Below, one piece after another: positions 32,541-37,020 of a DNA stretch of 37,020 bases. The stretch spans positions 1-37,020 of the forward strand of contig NZ_JAIVFN010000033.1 in NCBI RefSeq assembly GCF_030015065.1, given 5' to 3'. The first letter of the stretch is position 1; each line of letters opens with the position of its first letter. The translations under genes were made by a program, and so were the position numbers. The notes under the pieces were generated by a model. That model had not been told where the DNA came from and ran no database searches. It saw only the letters and a program-made list of their open reading frames with translations. The DNA is from Xanthobacter autotrophicus. GTDB taxonomy: Bacteria > Pseudomonadota > Alphaproteobacteria > Rhizobiales > Xanthobacteraceae.

Positions 32541-35240
32541 ATGACCACGCGCAATCTCGACGCCTTGTTTCATCCCCGCGCCATTGCCCTCGTCGGCGCC
32601 AGCAACCGTCCCGGCAGCATCGGCGCGGTGATCGCGCGCAACCTGTTCGAGGCCGGGTTCGAGGGGCCGATCCTCACCGTCAATCCGAAGGAGCGCGCCA
32701 TCCGCTCCTCGCTCAACTATGCGTCGGTGGCGGAGCTTCCGATCCCGGTGGACCTTGCCGTGGTGGCCGCCCCGCCCGACAGCGTGCCCGCGATCATCGC
32801 CGACCTCGGCGCGAAGGGCTGCCGCGCCGCCGTGGTCCTGCGGGCCGGCTACGGGCCGGGCGAGCAGATCGAGACCGCCGCGCAGCGCCAGGCGATGCTG
32901 GACGCGGCACGGCCCTTCCTGCTGCGCGTGCTGGGGCCGAACGGGCTCGGCTTCATCTCCACCCGGCCGCACATCAATGCGAGCATCGCCCACCTGATGC
33001 CGGCCAAGGGCGACGTCGCCTTCGTCAGCCAGTCCGGGGCGATGACCTCGGCGGTGCTGGACTGGGCCCATGTGCGCGGCTTCGGCTTTTCCCATGTGGT
33101 GTCGCTGGGCGAGAGCGCGGACGTGGATTTCGGCGACATGCTCGATTATCTCGCCCTCGACAACACCACCCGCGCCATCCTGCTCTATGTCGAGCACGTG
33201 AAGGATGCGCGCAAGTTCATGTCGGCGGGGCGCATCGCGGCGCGCGCCAAGCCGGTCATCGTCATCAAGGCCGGGCGCGGCGCCGCCGGCGCCCGGGCCG
33301 CCCTGTCCCATACCGGCGTGCTCGCCGGCAGCGACCTCGTCTACGACGCCGCCTTCCGCCGCGCCGGCATGCTGCGCGTGCACGAGCTGCGCGAGCTGTT
33401 CGAGGCGGTGTCCACCCTGGCGGCCGGCATCAAGCTCACCGGCGACCGGCTCACCATCCTCACCAATGGCGGCGGCGCCGGCGTGGTGGCGGTGGATGCG
33501 GTGGAGGGTATTCCCGGCCGCCTCGGCACCCTCAAGCCGGAGACGGCGGAGGCGCTCGACAAGATCATCCCCGGGGCCTGGTCCCGGGCCAATCCGGTGG
33601 ACATCGTGGACGATGCCGACGGCGCCCGCTACGGCGCGGCCCTGAAGGCGCTGCTCGCCGACAAGGGATCCGACGCGGTGCTGGTGCTCAACTGCCCCTC
33701 GTCGGTGGCCGACAGCGGCCAGGCGGCCGACGCGGTGATCACGGCGCTGGAGACGCGCATGCGCGCGCCCGTGCTGACCTGCTGGCTCGGCGACTCCGCC
33801 GCAGCCGGGGCCCGCCGGCGCTTCGCCGCCCGGCGGATCCCCACCTACGAGACCCCGGATGAGGCGGTGCGCGCCTTCGGTCACCTGGTCTCCTACCAGC
33901 GCAACCAGACCCAGCTCATGGAGACGCCCCCGGCCCGGACCTTCGAGGACCCCGACCGGGCGCGGGCGCGCGCGCTGGTGGAGAAGGTGCTCGGCGAGGG
34001 CCGCAGCGCCCTCTCCGAGGTGGAGGCGAAGGCGGTGCTCTCCGCCTACGACATTCCGGTGGTGGAGACCTGCGTCGCCGCGACGCCCGAGGAGGCGGGC
34101 CGGTGCGCCGCCGCCATCGGCTTTCCCGTGGTGATCAAGGTGCTGTCGCACGATCTTACCCACAAGTCGGACGTGGGCGGCGTCCGGCTCGACCTGCGCA
34201 GCGCGGCCGCGGTGGAGGAAGCCTGCCGCGCCATCATCGCCTCGGTGGCCGAGAAGCGGCCGGAGGCACAGATTGCCGGCTTCACGGTGCAGGCCATGGT
34301 GCGCCGCCCCCACGCCCAGGAGCTGATCGCCGGCATCGCCTACGACAAGACCTTCGGGCCGGTGGTGCTGTTCGGCCAGGGCGGGACGGCGGTGGAGGTG
34401 ATCGGCGACCGCGCCGTCGCCCTGCCGCCCCTCAACGGGGTCCTGGCCCGCGAGATGATCGAGCGCACGCGCGTGGCGAAGCTCCTCGCCGGCTACCGCG
34501 ACCATCCCCCGGCGGACATGACCGCGGTGGCGGGGACGCTGGTGAAGATCGCCGAGCTGCTCGCCGACCTGCCGCAGATCGCCGAGCTCGACATCAACCC
34601 GCTGCTCGCCGACGAGGACGGCGTCATCGCCCTCGACGCCCGCATCGTGGTGCACGAGACGCGGGTGGAGGGCACCGACCGCTTCGCCATCAAGCCCTAT
34701 CCCTCCAGCGAGGTGTCCGAGCTGGCGCTGACCGACGGGTCTAAGGTGGTGCTGCGGCCCATCCGGCCGGAGGACGAGCCGTGCCTCGTGGACATGGTCC
34801 ACCGCTCCGACCCGCAGGACGTGCGCATGCGCTTCCTGGGCTCGGTGAAGGACTTCCCCCACCTGATGGCGGCCCGCCTCTCCCAGATCGACTACGACCG
34901 GGAGATGGCGTTCGTGGCTGTGGAGCCCAACGGGGACATCTGCGGCGCCGTGCGCATCATCGCCGATCCCGACAACGAGGCGGCCGAATACGCCATCATG
35001 GTGCGCTCGGACCTGAAGGGCAAAGGCCTCGGCTTCCAGCTCATGACCGAGATCCTCGCCCATGCCAGGAAGCGCGGCCTCAACAAGGTGTTCGGCGACG
35101 TGCTCCGGGAGAACGGGCCCATGCTGCACCTGGCCGAGGACCTGGGCTTCAAGGTCACCGCCGGCAGCGAGGATCCCACCGTGATGCGGGTGGTCCTCGA
35201 CCTTCGCGCCCAGGCCGCGGCGGCGGGGGCGCGTTCCTAG
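32541..35240 (+). CDS. ADP-forming acyl-CoA synthetase fused to GNAT acetyltransferase (Pat-like)
   Basis: This 899-residue protein has the order of Pat/YfiQ lysine acetyltransferases. First comes a CoA-binding Rossmann domain (about 10-105), then succinyl-CoA-ligase-like domains (about 150-460), an ATP-grasp domain (about 473-705), and a C-terminal GNAT domain (about 735-885, with VLRPIRPEDE and the acetyl-CoA loop around VRSDLKGKGLGF). The phospho-histidine of NDP-forming synthetases is kept as H257 in ALSHTGVLAGSD. In some Pat enzymes this histidine is, as I recall, replaced, so real synthetase activity is possible here. Pat enzymes acetylate and silence acetyl-CoA synthetase and other AMP-forming enzymes. 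It follows the fix cluster but has no FixK-type box that I could see. The ATG is preceded by GAGG. Confidence 0.9.
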   Translation: MTTRNLDALFHPRAIALVGASNRPGSIGAVIARNLFEAGFEGPILTVNPKERAIRSSLNYASVAELPIPVDLAVVAAPPDSVPAIIADLGAKGCRAAVVLRAGYGPGEQIETAAQRQAMLDAARPFLLRVLGPNGLGFISTRPHINASIAHLMPAKGDVAFVSQSGAMTSAVLDWAHVRGFGFSHVVSLGESADVDFGDMLDYLALDNTTRAILLYVEHVKDARKFMSAGRIAARAKPVIVIKAGRGAAGARAALSHTGVLAGSDLVYDAAFRRAGMLRVHELRELFEAVSTLAAGIKLTGDRLTILTNGGGAGVVAVDAVEGIPGRLGTLKPETAEALDKIIPGAWSRANPVDIVDDADGARYGAALKALLADKGSDAVLVLNCPSSVADSGQAADAVITALETRMRAPVLTCWLGDSAAAGARRRFAARRIPTYETPDEAVRAFGHLVSYQRNQTQLMETPPARTFEDPDRARARALVEKVLGEGRSALSEVEAKAVLSAYDIPVVETCVAATPEEAGRCAAAIGFPVVIKVLSHDLTHKSDVGGVRLDLRSAAAVEEACRAIIASVAEKRPEAQIAGFTVQAMVRRPHAQELIAGIAYDKTFGPVVLFGQGGTAVEVIGDRAVALPPLNGVLAREMIERTRVAKLLAGYRDHPPADMTAVAGTLVKIAELLADLPQIAELDINPLLADEDGVIALDARIVVHETRVEGTDRFAIKPYPSSEVSELALTDGSKVVLRPIRPEDEPCLVDMVHRSDPQDVRMRFLGSVKDFPHLMAARLSQIDYDREMAFVAVEPNGDICGAVRIIADPDNEAAEYAIMVRSDLKGKGLGFQLMTEILAHARKRGLNKVFGDVLRENGPMLHLAEDLGFKVTAGSEDPTVMRVVLDLRAQAAAAGARS

Positions 35241-35346
35241 TGGTTCGACCGCGACAGATGGAGCCCATCTGTCGCGCGCAGGTCGAACCACAACTCTTTG
35301 ATCTGGTGGGCCAACTTTTCGAAACGGATGGGTGCCACCCGTTTCG
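35240..35346. repeat. Nested palindromes directly after the Pat-like gene
   Basis: Outer arms GTGGTTCGACC (35240-35250) and GGTCGAACCAC (35281-35291) enclose inner arms GCGACAGATGG and CCATCTGTCGC (loop AGC), all perfect. A second hairpin at 35320-35346 has arms CGAAACGG and CCGTTTCG with an inner TGG/CCA stem. The first arm includes the last base of the TAG stop. There is no T-tract. It may end or protect the transcript, or be a member of an intergenic palindrome family; no second copy is visible in the window. Confidence 0.85.
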
Positions 35347-35424
35347 GTTGATCCACGAGGGCGATCCGGTCGTGCCTCCGGGCGGGTTTGCGGGAGAGCT
35401 TGGCGGGGGACGTGAAACACAACC

Positions 35425-35453
35425 TTGACTGGAAGAGACGAGGCAGCGATATC
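35425..35453 (+). promoter_or_regulatory. Weak candidate sigma-70-type promoter before the EAL gene
   Basis: TTGACT and GATATC are spaced by 17 bases, about 180 bases before the GTG start of the EAL gene. The -10 matches in only three positions. Between 35347 and 35630 no gene is convincing, although two short frames exist. Confidence 0.3.
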
Positions 35454-35630
35454 GCTCTTGCCACCCGGCCGGGTGGGGATCACCATGCTGCCACCCTACG
35501 GCAGCTCTCCCGACGGGAAGATGATCGGGACAGGGCCGGGGGGAGTGATGGGTGTGTCGACCGTGAACAGGGGCGTCCCTCGGGGGGCGTCCCCACGCAG
35601 GCCACCGCAAAGATCGGCATTGGGTGATCA

Positions 35631-36962
35631 GTGAGCGACGCCGACGATGGAGCGCGGGGACCCTGGAAGCCGGAGCATCTTGCACTGCACGATCCGGTGA
35701 CCAGCCTGCCCAACCGCCTCTTGATGATCGAGTTTCTTGCAGGCGCGCTCGGTTCGCCGCAGGAAGCCAGGCGGACGCTTGCCGTTTTCTGCCTGGCCGT
35801 CGATAATTTCAGCCACATCAAAGAGTTGTTCGGCCAAGCTGCGGCGGACCTGATCCTTGCCGAAACCGCGCGGCGCATCCGCCGTTGCGTCCGCGACCGC
35901 GACCTGGTGGCGCGGGTCGAGGACGACATGTTCGTCGTCGTCGCCGCCGGCGTGGGAGACGCCAAGGCGGTGGACGGCCTCGCCCGGCGGCTCCAGGCGG
36001 CGCTCAACGCGCCCATCGACCTGCCCTCCGGCACCGCTGCCTATCCGCAGGCCAACATGGGCATTGCCCTCGCGCCGCTCGACGCGGAGGATGCGGACGG
36101 CCTCGTGCGCTGCGCCGAGCTGGCACTGGAGCAGGCCCGGGAACAGGGGCCGGGCAGCAGCTCCTATTTCGCCGCCGAAATGAACGACGAGATGCAGGGC
36201 AGGCGGTCGCTGGAAAGCGACCTGAGGCGCGCCATCATCGCCGACGAGTTCGTGCTCCTGTTCCAGCCGCGCTGCGACGCGCGCACGCTGAAGCTGCGCG
36301 GGGTCGAGGCCCTGATCCGCTGGGACCATCCCCAGCTCGGTCTGCTCACCCCGGACGAATTCGTTCCCATCGCGGAGAAGAGCGGGCTTGTCATCCCCAT
36401 CGGCGAATGGGTGCTGCGGAAGGCGTGCGACACCATTTCCCGCCTGCCGGGCCTCAACGTCTCCGTCAACGTCTCGGTGGTGCAGTTCCGCAGCGGCGGT
36501 CTGGTGGACACGGTGGAGGCGGCGCTGAAGGCCAGCGGGGTGTCGCCGGAGCGACTGGAGCTTGAGATCACCGAGAGCGTGCTGATCGAGAATACCGAGA
36601 ACGCCCTCGACATCCTCATGAGCCTCAAGAAACTGGGTGTGCGCCTGTCCATGGACGATTTCGGCACCGGCTATTCGTCCCTGGGCTACCTGCGCACCTT
36701 CCCGTTCGACGCCCTGAAGATCGACCGGCGCTTCGTCGGCGACCTCGACCAGTCCAAGGACGCGCTGGCCATCGTCCAGGCGATCCTGGGGCTCGGCCGC
36801 GCCCTCGGCATGCAGGTGGTGGCGGAAGGGGTCGAGACGAAGAGCCAGCTCGACATTCTCAGGGCCGATTCCTGCGACGAGGTGCAGGGCTACTTCCTCG
36901 GCCGTCCCATGACGGAGGAAGCGCTGCTCGCCTATATCGCCGAACACCGTATGGCGAGCTGA
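35631..36962 (+). CDS. c-di-GMP phosphodiesterase with degenerate GGDEF and intact EAL domain
   Basis: This 443-residue protein starts at GTG with TTGGGTGAT upstream (a weak site). The GGDEF domain (about 18-175) begins HDPVTSLPNRLLM, but the signature is EDDMF where GGDEF is expected, so it cannot be a normal cyclase. The EAL domain (about 190-435) keeps the catalytic set: E in VEALIRW, N in SVNVSVVQF, E in LEITESVL, the D-D pair in MDDFGTGYSS, K in LKIDRRF, E in AEGVET and Q in VQGYFLGRP. It should therefore hydrolyse c-di-GMP. No sensor domain or membrane helix is visible; the degenerate GGDEF may be a GTP-sensing regulatory domain, as in some relatives. Its targets could include polymer synthesis, such as the acetylated polysaccharide encoded 12 kb upstream; that link is inference. 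Confidence 0.92.
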   Translation: MSDADDGARGPWKPEHLALHDPVTSLPNRLLMIEFLAGALGSPQEARRTLAVFCLAVDNFSHIKELFGQAAADLILAETARRIRRCVRDRDLVARVEDDMFVVVAAGVGDAKAVDGLARRLQAALNAPIDLPSGTAAYPQANMGIALAPLDAEDADGLVRCAELALEQAREQGPGSSSYFAAEMNDEMQGRRSLESDLRRAIIADEFVLLFQPRCDARTLKLRGVEALIRWDHPQLGLLTPDEFVPIAEKSGLVIPIGEWVLRKACDTISRLPGLNVSVNVSVVQFRSGGLVDTVEAALKASGVSPERLELEITESVLIENTENALDILMSLKKLGVRLSMDDFGTGYSSLGYLRTFPFDALKIDRRFVGDLDQSKDALAIVQAILGLGRALGMQVVAEGVETKSQLDILRADSCDEVQGYFLGRPMTEEALLAYIAEHRMAS

Positions 36963-37020
36963 GCCTTTGGGGAGGCCTGGGGGGGCCGCGGTCTGGCGGG
37001 CGATCAGGCCAGCCAGGGGG

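Noticed and set aside
32433-35486. A 1017-codon open frame on the minus strand
   Set aside because: It mirrors the Pat-like gene, whose domains are unmistakable; the antisense product shows no domain and a skewed composition.
35388-35634. Two short open frames (about 69 and 79 codons) before the EAL gene
   Set aside because: No ribosome site, no family resemblance and codon use unlike the neighbours; treated as non-coding leader.

Overview
The window is high-GC DNA with dense, short-spaced genes and alphaproteobacterial gene families throughout. A divergent fixK / fixLJ locus beside hemN, an AlgF/AlgI-type polymer acetylation cluster, DUF3422, and a CNBD/response-regulator pair point to the order Hyphomicrobiales, most likely the Xanthobacter/Azorhizobium neighbourhood. 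That genus-level placement is an inference from gene content and protein similarity recalled from memory; no search was run.

Layout. Positions 1-5260 hold the end of a chromate transporter, a cyclic-nucleotide-binding protein and an OmpR-type response regulator (minus), an L,D-transpeptidase, a small two-helix membrane protein, a secreted alpha/beta hydrolase, and the AzlCD amino-acid exporter (minus). Positions 5438-8014 hold the RNase P RNA gene and ligA (both minus). Positions 8212-10236 encode a tri-haem cytochrome c with an unusual duplicated C-terminal domain. Positions 10522-16691 hold a small unknown protein, a TesA-like esterase whose start codon overlaps that of the divergent YbbA/YbbP-like ABC exporter, and a DUF3422 membrane protein. 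Positions 16869-18887 are a three-gene run: a metallo-beta-lactamase-fold hydrolase and two proteins of families normally tied to phosphonate (phn) loci.

Positions 19063-27011 look like a polysaccharide acetylation and export locus: an AlgF-like periplasmic protein, an AlgI-type MBOAT acyltransferase, two AlgJ/AlgX-type SGNH proteins, and a 1157-residue TPR plus outer-membrane-barrel protein of NfrA type. No polymerase or glycosyltransferase is present in the window, so the polymer is unknown.

Positions 27046-32381 form a micro-oxic control locus: hemN, fixK (minus), fixL, fixJ and a stand-alone receiver protein. Three sequences fitting the FixK half-site rule TTG(A/C)-N6-(T/G)CAA lie in its intergenic regions: before hemN, between fixK and fixL, and after fixJ. 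The last has a -10-like hexamer at exactly class-II spacing, upstream of the receiver gene. FixL keeps its haem histidine and phospho-acceptor histidine. The likely circuit is FixL to FixJ to fixK to hemN and the receiver, with the receiver and FixK itself as feedback candidates. The window closes with an acyl-CoA synthetase/GNAT fusion (Pat-like) and a c-di-GMP phosphodiesterase with a dead GGDEF domain.

An interspersed palindromic repeat of 115 bp occurs twice in full and once as a 71-bp half. Its stem changes are compensated between copies. Related or unrelated strong palindromes lie before and after the Pat-like gene.
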